Assembly (NCBI RefSeq): GCF_024498135.1
Contig: NZ_JANHOH010000010.1
Span: 1-64,000 of the forward strand
Length of the DNA: 64,000 bases
Direction of reading: 5' to 3'
From: Mucilaginibacter aquariorum
GTDB taxonomy: Bacteria > Bacteroidota > Bacteroidia > Sphingobacteriales > Sphingobacteriaceae
Below, piece by piece: positions 1 through 8,097 of this stretch. The notes under the pieces were generated by a model, which worked only from the letters and a program-made list of their open reading frames with translations, did not search any database and was not told the DNA's origin. Position 1 is the first letter of the stretch. Each line of letters starts with the position of its first letter. A program made the translations under genes and the position numbers.

Positions 1-81
1 GTCCACAATCTCCAGTTTGAACGCTAAACTGTAATCTTTTTGGGTCTTCCTTTGGTAAACCTTAACTTCTTGTTCTTTCAT
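1..81 (-). CDS. IS3-family transposase OrfA, 5' fragment (cut by window edge)
   Basis: Reading leftward from the ATG at 81 gives 27 codons starting MKEQEVKVYQRKTQ and then YSLAFKLEIV, which runs off the window. I recognise this as the start of IS3-type helix-turn-helix OrfA transposase proteins of Sphingobacteriaceae; the F-K-L-E-I-V stretch fits the first helix of the HTH. A sequence ending in CA at 122 lies just upstream, as expected for the TG...CA tips of IS3 elements. Only 27 residues are visible, so the family call rests on pattern memory. Confidence 0.6.
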   Translation of the reverse strand, partial: MKEQEVKVYQRKTQKDYSLAFKLEIVD

Positions 82-122
82 CTGTTAACACTTTTTGTGT
101 CAACTTATTTTAGGACGCTACA
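82..122. mobile_element. Probable terminal segment of the IS3-type element
   Basis: The 41 bases between the transposase start codon and position 122 end ...GGACGCTACA, i.e. TGTAGCGTCC when read into the element. IS3-group elements have short non-coding tips ending TG/CA. The opposite end lies outside the window, so neither the inverted repeat nor the target duplication can be confirmed. Confidence 0.45.
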
Positions 123-128
123 ACAATA

Positions 129-169
129 TAAAACAAAAAGGCAAGCTAAGCTTGCCTTTTTTGTTTTAT
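129..169. terminator. Bidirectional hairpin terminator
   Basis: Arms AAGGCAAGCT and AGCTTGCCTT form a tight hairpin flanked by A-rich sequence on the left and T-rich sequence on the right, so it can stop transcription in both directions. It lies downstream of fabG (minus strand), between that gene and the IS element. Confidence 0.7.
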
Positions 170-261
170 AGGTCATATCACTTGTCCCGAGAGATCCTGA
201 AACAAGTTCAGGATGACGGCTCCGGTTTTGACTTTTGAATTTTTCCTTTTGACTTTGCAAC

Positions 262-1005
262 CTACAACATCCCACCATCAACAGGAATAACCTGCCCGGT
301 GATGTATGCTGCCATATCTGATGCCAGAAACACGCAGGCATTGGCCACATCTTCGGGTTCGCCGGCGCGTTTCAATGGGATAGCTGCCGACCAGCCTTCA
401 ACCACTTTAGGGTCTAATACCTCGGTCATTTCCGTGCGGATAAAACCCGGTGCTACCACGTTGGTACGGATGTTACGCGAACCTAATTCTTTAGCTATGG
501 ATTTAGAGAACCCTATAATACCCGATTTTGAAGCCGCATAATTGGCCTGGCCTGCATTACCCTGTACCCCCACTACCGAGCTCATGTTGATAAAAACACC
601 CTTACGGTTCTTCATCATAATTTTAGAAGCGGCCTTGGTAACGTTGAATATCGATTTAAGGTTCACGTTCAGTACATCATCCCATTGTTCTTCGGTCATG
701 CGCATTAGCAGGCCATCTTTGGTTATACCCGCATTGTTCACTACAATATCTAAAGTGCCAAAATCGGCAACAATATCGTTGATCAGTTTTTCGGCTTCGT
801 CAAATTTTGAGGCATCGCTGCGGTAACCTTTTACCTGCGTGCCAAAGCTTTGCAGCTCCTGCTCAAGCGCCTGGCCTCTTTCAACCGATGATAAATATGT
901 AAAGGCAACCTTAGCGCCATGCTCTGCAAATTTCTCTGCTATTTTACGGCCTATACCTTTTGATGCACCTGTTATCAGTGCTGTTTTTCCTTCTAATAAT
1001 TTCAT
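262..1005 (-). CDS. fabG: 3-oxoacyl-[acyl-carrier-protein] reductase FabG
   Basis: NADPH-dependent reduction of 3-oxoacyl-ACP in type II fatty acid synthesis, cytoplasmic. The 247-residue protein is a classical short-chain dehydrogenase of normal FabG length: cofactor motif GASKGIG at 13-19, NNAG at 90-93, catalytic Ser142/143, Tyr156 and Lys160 in the YAASK stretch, and the C-terminal ITGQVIPVDGGML typical of FabG. The ATG at 1005 is the natural start. It stands alone, with a terminator hairpin downstream at 129-169. Another SDR specificity is possible, but the C-terminal signature favours FabG. Confidence 0.93.
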   Translation of the reverse strand: MKLLEGKTALITGASKGIGRKIAEKFAEHGAKVAFTYLSSVERGQALEQELQSFGTQVKGYRSDASKFDEAEKLINDIVADFGTLDIVVNNAGITKDGLLMRMTEEQWDDVLNVNLKSIFNVTKAASKIMMKNRKGVFINMSSVVGVQGNAGQANYAASKSGIIGFSKSIAKELGSRNIRTNVVAPGFIRTEMTEVLDPKVVEGWSAAIPLKRAGEPEDVANACVFLASDMAAYITGQVIPVDGGML

Positions 1006-1083
1006 AATTTAAGTATGAGTTTTCGAGTGGGTGAAGGTAAGTAATTAGTCGGAAAGACAAAAGCAAGTAATCTACAGGGACTG

Positions 1084-1821
1084 TTAAAAGCTATACGTTA
1101 AAAAAATATTGCCGGCATAAGAGTTAAAACCGGGTGTAGTCGAGCCACCCTCCCGGGAGTTATAATTTGCGCCAACAATGCCCAGGCTGTACCTTGCTTC
1201 TAAGCCTATACTTATATTATTACTTACCGGAAGGTTGAAGCCTGCTTTAGGCCCGATATAGATAGCACTGGTACTTGCCGATTGAGATAAAATTACGTTT
1301 TCGCCATCCTGCATACTCATTTCATATTTGGTGATCATATATCCACCGTTTACGCCTCCATAGAGGCTGGCAAAACCGCCCAACGGCACCTCGTACGCGA
1401 TACCGGCGTATAAGCCAATACCCGAGTAATTGCCATAAGTAGCGGTATAGGAGTATGTATCGTCTTCGCTGTATGTAAAAGTGCTTTCTTTTGGTTTGTA
1501 TTGGCGATAATCTATTGTGCCCGAATACACCAGGCTGCCCATTCTTTTACGAACGGTTACACCAAATGTAGGTGCACCTTTGTAAATCTCTTTTAAGTCG
1601 CCAAGGGGAGATTCATAGCCGCCATTTAGGGATACCGACCAGCCATCCTGCGTTACATAACCACCGCTATTATGGCTGCTGCCGCTAAGTACGTCACCAT
1701 CACCGTTGATGCCTGGTGTGTTACGTCGTTGTGCCTTTGAAGGCGACCAAATAATTACCAATAAAATAAAAAGGATTGAGTAAACCCAACGAACGGGGTT
1801 CTTAGAAGAATTAGGGTACAT
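1084..1821 (-). CDS. Predicted outer-membrane beta-barrel protein
   Basis: A 245-residue protein of unknown function. It begins with a short basic segment and a hydrophobic stretch (about residues 15-30) ending near SKAQ, consistent with a Sec signal peptide. The rest alternates hydrophobic and polar residues and is rich in Gly, Tyr and Ser (for example GIGLYAGIAYEVPLGG), and it ends in TYSF with a terminal aromatic residue, as in outer-membrane barrels of the OmpW/porin-like type. No enzymatic motif is visible. It follows fabG in the same orientation but at 78 bp, and probably has its own promoter. Confidence 0.6.
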   Translation of the reverse strand: MYPNSSKNPVRWVYSILFILLVIIWSPSKAQRRNTPGINGDGDVLSGSSHNSGGYVTQDGWSVSLNGGYESPLGDLKEIYKGAPTFGVTVRKRMGSLVYSGTIDYRQYKPKESTFTYSEDDTYSYTATYGNYSGIGLYAGIAYEVPLGGFASLYGGVNGGYMITKYEMSMQDGENVILSQSASTSAIYIGPKAGFNLPVSNNISIGLEARYSLGIVGANYNSREGGSTTPGFNSYAGNIFLTYSF

Positions 1822-2083
1822 TGTTAGATAAGGAATAGTTTAAGTTGCCCCTAATTTATGAAAATTTATTTACCCGAGCGAAAAAGTACCAAGATTCTCA
1901 ATAAAGGGCTAACTAAATATCCCCCACCTCAAACACTTGGCGCTATTGGTTAGGCTTATACACACATTAGCGCTACCTGTAATATGATAACAGCCAAGAT
2001 CATTCGCCACCGCCATAAGTACCACCATTATATGACAATTAGGTCAACCGCTGGTGTAGAAGAGCTGTATGAATAAGCAGCAA

Positions 2084-2124
2084 GTTCCGTTTGTTCCGTT
2101 CCACTGAAATGGAACAAACGGAAC
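2084..2124. repeat. 14-bp inverted repeat (GTTCCGTTTGTTCC)
   Basis: GTTCCGTTTGTTCC at 2084-2097 is perfectly inverted at 2111-2124, with 13 bases between. The word GTTCC also recurs nearby around 2318-2342. It could be a protein-binding site or the remnant of a mobile element; no gene partner is evident. Confidence 0.6.
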
Positions 2125-2146
2125 AAGTGGAACACATTGATAATAT

Positions 2147-2170
2147 ATACTGACGAGATCTTGTCAGTAT
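2147..2170. repeat. 24-bp near-perfect palindrome
   Basis: ATACTGAC and GTCAGTAT form 8-bp arms around a centre containing AGATCT. It is symmetrical like a dimeric repressor site, but the nearest gene is almost 500 bp away on one side and more than 300 bp on the other. Confidence 0.5.
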
Positions 2171-2325
2171 TAAATAGAAATCACCAAATAAAAAACGACT
2201 TTTTTCGTCCTTTTTCGCCCCTATTCCGGCCTTTTTATGGTGCCGGTAAGGGAAAGGGGGCATTGGACTATTAATTCATAAACATTTGATTTATAAGTAA
2301 TTAATTATTTATCGCTTGTTCCACT

Positions 2326-2350
2326 CTGTTCCGGATGGAACAGGGTTTTT
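2326..2350 (+). terminator. Terminator-like hairpin
   Basis: CTGTTCC (2326-2332), loop GGAT, GGAACAG (2337-2343), then GGTTTTTT. The shape is that of a rho-independent terminator on the plus strand, although no plus-strand gene is seen upstream. Confidence 0.4.
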
Positions 2351-2597
2351 TGCCGCCCTTGTTGGTGTTCCGGAAGAAACAAAATAACGCTCAGCCTCCT
2401 GATTTTGGCTAAAGCCTTATGGGCTTTTGTTTGTAATCCGTTGGCTGAAGCCAACGGCAATGATATACACAAGTGATTCTTATAATTTCTATTTCATTGC
2501 CGTCCCATTTATGGGACGGATAGAGAGGGTAGAAAATCGGCTTTAGCCAAAACTCTAATCTTCCGAACACTTATAGTGACAATACCAACAATGGCGA
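2351..2597. repeat. Nested palindromic repeat element (about 247 bp)
   Basis: Several inverted repeats are nested. The outer ends are GCCGCCCTTGTTGGTG near 2352 and its degenerate inverse up to GGCGA at 2597. A 14-bp perfect pair, TTTTGGCTAAAGCC (2403-2416) and GGCTTTAGCCAAAA (2539-2552), lies inside. Within that are two 9-bp hairpins with 2-base loops, CCGTTGGCT/AGCCAACGG (2438-2457) and CCGTCCCAT/ATGGGACGG (2500-2519). The parts resemble dispersed intergenic repeats I associate with Bacteroidota genomes. Confidence 0.75.
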
Positions 2598-2636
2598 GAA
2601 AAATTAATACTACATTTGATAGCAATATCATCGTTA

Positions 2637-3146
2637 ATGAAAACAAAAATTAACATATTTTTTACGTTATTATTATTAACAACTTTAAGTTGTAAAGGCC
2701 AGGCTCAAAAAAAAGCAGATATTCCAGCAGAAAAATTCTCGATTATTGAGACCCGCTTAAGTGATGGCAGACCAGCGATAGGTTCTTTTAATATTGCTTA
2801 CAAAAATTACAGTCATAAGCCTAAATATTTATGGTGTTTAAAGATAAACATGGCCCTCGAATTAAAAAACGTAAGTAAAAACGGGCTACCAATTAAAGCT
2901 GAATCTGACATTGCCAACAGGTATGAGGACTCGTTGATAAATGTTATTAAAAAAATAGCTACAGTACATTACATAGGCCATTTATACAACGACAGCTTCC
3001 TGGATATCTTTATTTATCTGGATGATCCTGAAAAAGTAAACCGTTTTTTGCAAGCCGAGGTAAATAAGAAAACCGTGACCCGCCAATTTGCCTATGAAAT
3101 TAAACAGGACCCAACATGGAGTACAGTAGTCCCGTTTTTGAAATAG
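2637..3146 (+). CDS. Hypothetical lipoprotein
   Basis: A 169-residue protein counted from the ATG at 2637. An ATG 21 bases upstream is in frame, but the 2637 start gives a proper signal peptide: MKTKINIFF, a leucine-rich core, and lipobox LTTLSC with the lipidated Cys at about residue 19. The mature part is lysine-rich and soluble, with no family I recognise. It is AT-rich and sits between two palindromic repeat elements (2351-2597 and 3174-3269), so it may be part of a recently acquired block with the next two genes. Confidence 0.65.
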   Translation: MKTKINIFFTLLLLTTLSCKGQAQKKADIPAEKFSIIETRLSDGRPAIGSFNIAYKNYSHKPKYLWCLKINMALELKNVSKNGLPIKAESDIANRYEDSLINVIKKIATVHYIGHLYNDSFLDIFIYLDDPEKVNRFLQAEVNKKTVTRQFAYEIKQDPTWSTVVPFLK

Positions 3147-3173
3147 ATTCCTACAATCCCTCTTGATATTCCT

Positions 3174-3269
3174 GCCGCCCTTGTTGGTGTTGTCACCAAC
3201 AAGCCGTTATACAATATACGATATTTGGTACCTGCCTAAATGTTGTTGGTGACAACACCAACAACGGCG
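3174..3269. repeat. Double-hairpin palindromic repeat
   Basis: Two hairpins in mutually inverted orientation: TTGTTGGTG-TTGT-CACCAACAA at 3181-3202 and TTGTTGGTG-ACAA-CACCAACAA at 3243-3264, each an exact reverse complement of the other. The ends GCCGCCC and GGCG match the outer ends of the 2351-2597 element, so the two loci belong to one repeat family. It lies between two small genes. Confidence 0.75.
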
Positions 3270-3308
3270 AGTTAAATTAAAAACTATATTCGTGTATATT
3301 ATAACTAT

Positions 3309-3671
3309 ATGCAAACCAGCTTACCCACTGTCACACTAAAACAAATAATTCTGGCGAAAACACACTATCTCTATATACTAATTGGATTGTTTTTAACATC
3401 TGGTGTTTATATCCTTTTAACTATCCTGAACATTTTTATTTGGTGGTTTTGGTTTGGCGAAGGTGAAAGTTCTGATGAAAGATATCACCCCGTAATAGCC
3501 CAGTTATATGCAATATCACCCTTAGTTATAATTTATATTATTTATTGTCTGTTGATATTTAGAGGCTTAAAGTCTCATAACCTTCCCCGTGTAAAATCAT
3601 TTGTAATTTTAACACTGCTAATGATCGTGTTTCATTTAATGAGAGATGTCCTTCTTTCGGCGGTTGTCTAA
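3309..3671 (+). CDS. Small integral membrane protein, unknown function
   Basis: A 120-residue protein with three clear hydrophobic helices (about residues 18-45, 64-84 and 95-115) and a short polar loop with an acidic GEGESSDERYHP stretch between the first two. No family recognised. AT-rich, like its neighbours. Its stop codon is 17 bases before the next gene, so the two are probably co-transcribed. Confidence 0.55.
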   Translation: MQTSLPTVTLKQIILAKTHYLYILIGLFLTSGVYILLTILNIFIWWFWFGEGESSDERYHPVIAQLYAISPLVIIYIIYCLLIFRGLKSHNLPRVKSFVILTLLMIVFHLMRDVLLSAVV

Positions 3672-3687
3672 AAATAAACCTAATACA

Positions 3688-4197
3688 ATGAAAAATCTAT
3701 TTTTCACCCTGCTCTTCATATCCGCGAGTTTTTCTGCATACGCACAATATAGTGCTCAAATAAAAAATGGTGCAGATATTTTGGCGAAAGCAACCTTGAA
3801 CGGTGATTACAAAACGCTTGTAGATTACACTTATCCTAAAGCCGTAGCAATGGCAGGTGGGAAACAATCAATGATCAGCCTTATCATAAAAGGAATGGAC
3901 GATATGAAGAAAAACGGACAGGGATTTAAACTTGTTACGACAGGTGAACCTGGCAAGGTGTATCGTTCCGGAAAAGAGTTGCATAGCGTTGTACCGCAAT
4001 ACATGGAAATGATTTATAAGAATGGATATTTATCATTCTCAACAAGTATGCTTGCAGTTAGCCAGGATGATGGTAAAACATGGAGTTATATTTCTGCCGG
4101 GAATATCGCTCCTGAACGATTAAAAAGTATGTTCCCCGATTTAAATAAAAATCTTGTGATCATTAAATCTACAGAACCCGTCTTCCATACTGAATAG
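3688..4197 (+). CDS. Hypothetical secreted protein
   Basis: A 169-residue protein from the ATG at 3688. A longer in-frame start at 3646 would overlap the previous gene and bury the signal peptide, so it is less likely. The N-terminus MKNLFFTLLFISASFSAYAQ is a standard Sec signal peptide with AxA-type cleavage before YSAQ. The mature domain (ADILAKATLNGDYKTLVDYTYP onward) has the feel of an NTF2-like alpha+beta fold, but I cannot assign a family. It is probably an operon partner of the preceding membrane protein. Confidence 0.6.
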   Translation: MKNLFFTLLFISASFSAYAQYSAQIKNGADILAKATLNGDYKTLVDYTYPKAVAMAGGKQSMISLIIKGMDDMKKNGQGFKLVTTGEPGKVYRSGKELHSVVPQYMEMIYKNGYLSFSTSMLAVSQDDGKTWSYISAGNIAPERLKSMFPDLNKNLVIIKSTEPVFHTE

Positions 4198-4274
4198 CAT
4201 TACTTTGACTCGTAGCCGGTGTTATCATCCTAACTATCCAACAGGTCAATGACGAACACCTCTATAAAATCGCT

Positions 4275-4481
4275 CTACAACCCTTCCTGATACTCCTTCT
4301 GCAGCTCCAGCAGGCAATTAGCGCACAGGCAGCCATCATATAGTTCGCTTACATACTGCACCTCGTTTATGCTCAACTGCACGGTACTGCACTGGCATTT
4401 GGTGAATGAATTTGCTTTACATTCAAATGGGGTGCTGCAGCGTTCGCAATGGAGTACTTCGTGTTTCGCGGATATGATCAT
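4275..4481 (-). CDS. Small cysteine-rich CWC-type protein
   Basis: A cytoplasmic protein of about 68 residues starting MIISAKHEVLHC; an upstream in-frame ATG at 4526 lies inside a low-complexity repeat and is less likely. It has seven cysteines in pairs: CERC, then C-x-A-N-S-F-T-K-C-Q-C, then CLCANC. This spacing matches the small cysteine-rich CWC family and suggests a zinc-binding fold. Function is unknown. It lies downstream of nrdA but beyond the nrdA terminator. Confidence 0.6.
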   Translation of the reverse strand: MIISAKHEVLHCERCSTPFECKANSFTKCQCSTVQLSINEVQYVSELYDGCLCANCLLELQKEYQEGL

Positions 4482-4484
4482 CTT

Positions 4485-4622
4485 TAGTCCATAGTCTATG
4501 GTCGATAATCCATAGAAGCTGCACAATAGTAATTTAAATTCTTTTAAACGACATCACTTAAACGTAAAAAGACCATAGCCAATATAAATGGGCTATGGTC
4601 TATGAACTATGGTCTATCGACT
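4485..4622. repeat. Degenerate tandem word repeat (CCATAGTCTATGG family)
   Basis: Variants of CATAGTCTATGGTC and CTATGGTCTATGAACTATGG recur at 4487-4515 and 4590-4618, on both sides of the nrdA terminator. They form a low-complexity spacer whose words are related to, but not identical with, one another. Confidence 0.6.
4565..4601 (-). terminator. Rho-independent terminator of nrdBA
   Basis: On the minus strand AGACCATAGCC pairs with GGCTATGGTCT (11 bp, 4570-4580 with 4591-4601), followed by TTTTTA. It lies 34 bp past the nrdA stop codon. Confidence 0.8.
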
Positions 4623-4634
4623 AAATTAGGCTAA

Positions 4635-7013
4635 TTATGCAGAGCAGGTAACGCAACCCTCTTCCATTGAGCAAGATGGGCCGGCCGGCATTTCTTCCTG
4701 GCTGTTATCTCCAACAACTTCGGGTATAACGGCTTCCATGTTTTTGCCGCCGCCCTGGTTCTCAACTGTAAATTTAACCGCTTGCGATGCCGCTTGTGTA
4801 CGCAGGTAATACATACCTGTTTTTAAGCCCTTCTTCCATGCGTAGAAGTGCATCGAAGTCAATTTAGACGCATTTGGTGAGTTGATGAACAAGTTTAATG
4901 ATTGCGACTGGCAGATATAAGCGCCCCTATCGGCAGCCATATCTATAATGTTACGCATCTTAATTTCCCAAACAGTTTTGTAAATGTCTTTGATATCCTG
5001 TGGTATCTCGGCAATGTCCTGGATAGAACCGTTTGCGGTAATAATCCTGTCTTTCATGTTTGTATTCCATACACCACGGTTTACCAGGTCGCGCAGCAAG
5101 TGTTTGTTTACAATAATAAACTCACCACTTAATACACGGCGGGTATAGATGTTTGAGGTATATGGCTCAAAGCACTCGTTGTTACCCAATATTTGTGAAG
5201 TAGACGCGGTTGGCATTGGCGCTACTAACAGTGAGTTACGCACACCATGGTTCATTACATCTAAACGCAGGTTTTCCCAATCCCAACGGCCGCTTTCCGG
5301 TTTTACATCCCAAAGGTCAAACTGGAACTTACCTTTTGATAAAGGCGAACCTTTAAAGGTTTCGTAGGCGCCATCTTTAATAGCCAGATCTTTAGAAGCC
5401 GTCATGGCAGCAAAGTAAATGGTTTCAAAAATGTCTTTGTTCAGTTGTTTTGCTTCATCACTTTCAAACGGTAAACGCAGTAGTATGAAAGCATCGGCCA
5501 AACCTTGTACACCTAAACCAATTGGGCGGTGGCGCAGGTTAGAGTAACGCGCTTCTTCAACCGGGTAATAGTTATTATCGATGATCTTGTTCAGGTTTAA
5601 TGTAGCCTGGTAAGTTACTTCGTATAGTTTAGCGTGGTCAAACTCGCCGTTAATTACGTAACGTGGTAAAGCCAGTGAAGCCAGGTTACAAACCGCTACT
5701 TCTTTATCAGAAGTGTACTCCATTATCTCGGTACAAAGGTTCGAGCTTTTTATAGTACCCAGGTTTTGCTGGTTAGATTTCGCGTTGGCAGCATCTTTAT
5801 ACAACAGGTATGGTGTACCGGTCTCTACCTGGGCATCTAATACGGCAAACCAAAGTTCTTGCGCCTTGATGGTTTTACGGCCACGGCCTTCTTTCTCGTA
5901 ACGCTCGTATAATTCTTCAAACTCCTTACCGTGGCATTCTGCCAGGCCTGGTGCCTCGTGCGGGCAAAACAATGTCCACTCTTCGTTAGCTTCAACCCTG
6001 CGCATAAACAAGTCAGATACCCAAAGGGCATAGAACAAGTCGCGAGCGCGCATTTCTTCTTTACCGTGGTTTTTACGCAGGTCTAAAAATTCGAATATAT
6101 CTGCATGCCATGGTTCCAGGTAGATAGCAAAAGCGCCTTTACGCTTGCCACCACCCTGGTCTACATAGCGTGCGGTATCGTTAAATACTTTTAGCATTGG
6201 GATGATACCGTTGCTTGTACCGTTTGTACCGCTGATGTATGAACCTGTAGCCCTTACATTGTGGATGCTTAAACCAATACCACCAGCGCTTTGAGAGATC
6301 TTGGCAGTTTGTTTTAATGTATCATAGATCCCCTCGATGCTGTCATCTTTCATGGTTAACAAAAAGCATGACGACATTTGTGGTTTTGGTGTACCCGCGT
6401 TAAACAAGGTTGGTGTGGCATGTGTAAACCAACGCTCGCTCATCAGGTTGTATGTTTTGATAGCGCTATCGATATCTTCTTTATGGATACCTACCGATAC
6501 ACGCATGAACAGGTGCTGCGGGCGCTCGGCAATTTTACCGTCAATTTTTAACAGGTACGATTTTTCAAGGGTTTTAAAACCGAAGTAGTCAAAACCAAAA
6601 TCGCGGTCATATATAATGCTGCTGTCTAAGATATCGGCATTAGCCATAATTATCTCATAAACATCATCGGCCAGTAAAGCGGCGTTTTTACCGGTTTTTT
6701 TGTCAACGTACTCATACATACGTTTCATGGTTTCAGAGAACGACTTAGTGGTGTTCTTGTGGAGGTTGGACACCGCAATACGTGAGGCAAGCAAAGCATA
6801 ATCGGGATGTTTGGTAGTTAACGATGCTGCTGTCTCAGCTGCAAGGTTATCCAGTTCGGAGGTGGTAACACCATCAAACAAACCTTCAATTACTTTTTTT
6901 GCCACATCAATTGGGTCAACCAGGTTAAACCCATAGCACAGTTTCTCTATACGTGCTGTGATCTTGTCGAATTTTACCGACTCTTTTCTTCCGTCTCTTT
7001 TTACTACGAACAT
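4635..7013 (-). CDS. nrdA: Ribonucleoside-diphosphate reductase, class I, alpha subunit
   Basis: Reduces ribonucleoside diphosphates to deoxy forms with NrdB. The 792-residue protein has an N-terminal ATP-cone (about 1-90, starting MFVVKRDGRKESVKFDKI) for allosteric control. The catalytic barrel follows with MSSCFLLTM (first redox Cys), NLCTEI (catalytic-site N-x-C-x-E) and VCNLASLAL (second redox Cys), then the PMPTASTSQILGN motif. A C-terminal tail with CVTC is the pair that exchanges electrons with thioredoxin/glutaredoxin. The eukaryote-like layout is usual for Bacteroidota. It follows nrdB by 112 bp. Confidence 0.97.
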   Translation of the reverse strand: MFVVKRDGRKESVKFDKITARIEKLCYGFNLVDPIDVAKKVIEGLFDGVTTSELDNLAAETAASLTTKHPDYALLASRIAVSNLHKNTTKSFSETMKRMYEYVDKKTGKNAALLADDVYEIIMANADILDSSIIYDRDFGFDYFGFKTLEKSYLLKIDGKIAERPQHLFMRVSVGIHKEDIDSAIKTYNLMSERWFTHATPTLFNAGTPKPQMSSCFLLTMKDDSIEGIYDTLKQTAKISQSAGGIGLSIHNVRATGSYISGTNGTSNGIIPMLKVFNDTARYVDQGGGKRKGAFAIYLEPWHADIFEFLDLRKNHGKEEMRARDLFYALWVSDLFMRRVEANEEWTLFCPHEAPGLAECHGKEFEELYERYEKEGRGRKTIKAQELWFAVLDAQVETGTPYLLYKDAANAKSNQQNLGTIKSSNLCTEIMEYTSDKEVAVCNLASLALPRYVINGEFDHAKLYEVTYQATLNLNKIIDNNYYPVEEARYSNLRHRPIGLGVQGLADAFILLRLPFESDEAKQLNKDIFETIYFAAMTASKDLAIKDGAYETFKGSPLSKGKFQFDLWDVKPESGRWDWENLRLDVMNHGVRNSLLVAPMPTASTSQILGNNECFEPYTSNIYTRRVLSGEFIIVNKHLLRDLVNRGVWNTNMKDRIITANGSIQDIAEIPQDIKDIYKTVWEIKMRNIIDMAADRGAYICQSQSLNLFINSPNASKLTSMHFYAWKKGLKTGMYYLRTQAASQAVKFTVENQGGGKNMEAVIPEVVGDNSQEEMPAGPSCSMEEGCVTCSA

Positions 7014-7090
7014 TTTGCCACCTCCTTATTCCCTGCCAACCCGACAGGGGGTATTTTATATTAGTTAATTAGTTTATTCTTGTTTCTTAA

Positions 7091-7123
7091 AGCCCTCTCC
7101 TTTGGAGAGGGTTGGGTGAGGCT
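7091..7123. repeat. GC-rich palindromic half-element in the nrdB-nrdA spacer
   Basis: A hairpin CCCTCTCC-TTT-GGAGAGGG followed by TTGGGTGAGGCT. The same words occur at 26380-26452, at 32588-32694 and inside the murD reading frame at 34021-34055. It ends 2 bp from the nrdB stop codon. Confidence 0.75.
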
Positions 7124-7125
7124 CC

Positions 7126-8097
7126 TTAAAAATCCTCGTCCAGCGAAAACGCTTTACTTTCGGCACTGTTCATTACACCGCTTTTTTGGTAATCGCCCAC
7201 TCTTTTTTCAAAGAAATTGGTTTTACCCTGCAGGCTTATCATCTCCATAAAATCAAACGGATTTGATGCGCCATATACTTTAGGATACCCCAGTTCGTCT
7301 AACCATCTGTCGGCCACAAACTCGATATACTGGCTCATCATTTTGGCATTCATACCAATCAGGCTCACCGGCAGGGCATCGCTTACAAATTCTTTTTCTA
7401 TCTCCACTGCGTCTGTAATAATTTTGGTTGCAGCTTCTGTAGATAATTTATTATCCAGCATTTTGTACAGCAAGCATGCAAACTCGCAGTGCGAACCCTC
7501 GTCACGGGATATCAGCTCATTACTAAAGGTTAAGCCTGGCATTAAGCCACGTTTTTTTAACCAGAATATAGAGCAGAAACTACCACTGAAGAAGATGCCT
7601 TCTACCGCGGCGAATGCCACTAAACGTTCTGCAAAAGTTCCGTTGTTTATCCAGCGCAGTGCCCATTCCGCTTTTTTACCTACACAGGGTACGGTATCAA
7701 TAGCATGGAACAAGCGGTCTTTTTCGGCCGGGTCTTTAATATAGGTGTCTATTAGTAAGGCGTAGGTTTCTGAGTGGATATTCTCCATCATTATCTGAAA
7801 ACCGTAGAAACAACGCGCCTCAGGTAATTGCACCTCGCTCATAAAATTAATGGCCAGGTTCTCGTTCACAATACCATCGCTCGCCGCGAAAAATGCCAAT
7901 ATGTGCGATATAAAATGTTTCTCGCCCGAGTTTAAATTTTCCCAATGCTTCATGTCGTCAGACAGGTCGATCTCTTCTGCCGTCCAAAAGCTGGCTTCAG
8001 CTTTTTTGTACATTTCCCAAATAGCGGGGTATTTAATTGGGAGGATAACAAAGCGATCTTTGTTTTCCTTTAGCAGTAATTCGGTTTCCTCTTTCAT
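7126..8097 (-). CDS. nrdB: Ribonucleoside-diphosphate reductase, class I, beta subunit
   Basis: The small subunit that houses the di-iron site and radical. The 323-residue ferritin-like protein keeps the expected ligands: E-N-I-H-S-E-T-Y (E-x2-H-x3-Y, so the radical Tyr is present and this is not a Tyr-less class Ic form) and DEGSHCEFAC (E-x2-H) for the second half-site, with EGIFFSG between. The C-terminus FSLDEDF is the short acidic-aromatic tail that docks into NrdA. It is first gene of the nrdBA operon, with a 670-bp gene-free region upstream. Confidence 0.97.
   Translation of the reverse strand: MKEETELLLKENKDRFVILPIKYPAIWEMYKKAEASFWTAEEIDLSDDMKHWENLNSGEKHFISHILAFFAASDGIVNENLAINFMSEVQLPEARCFYGFQIMMENIHSETYALLIDTYIKDPAEKDRLFHAIDTVPCVGKKAEWALRWINNGTFAERLVAFAAVEGIFFSGSFCSIFWLKKRGLMPGLTFSNELISRDEGSHCEFACLLYKMLDNKLSTEAATKIITDAVEIEKEFVSDALPVSLIGMNAKMMSQYIEFVADRWLDELGYPKVYGASNPFDFMEMISLQGKTNFFEKRVGDYQKSGVMNSAESKAFSLDEDF

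Larger units (their letters stand above)
1822..2636. other. Gene-free, repeat-rich intergenic region (815 bp)
   Basis: I find no convincing gene here. The 75-codon frame near 2039-2263 crosses strong inverted repeats and has no recognisable composition. The stretch holds two unrelated palindromic sites (2084-2124 and 2147-2170), a terminator-like hairpin (2326-2350) and a large nested palindrome (2351-2597) that ends 40 bp before the next gene. Confidence 0.6.

Noticed and set aside
2039..2263. A 74-residue minus-strand frame in the 1.8-2.6 kb gap
   Set aside because: It runs over two inverted repeats and has no ribosome site, domain or plausible composition.
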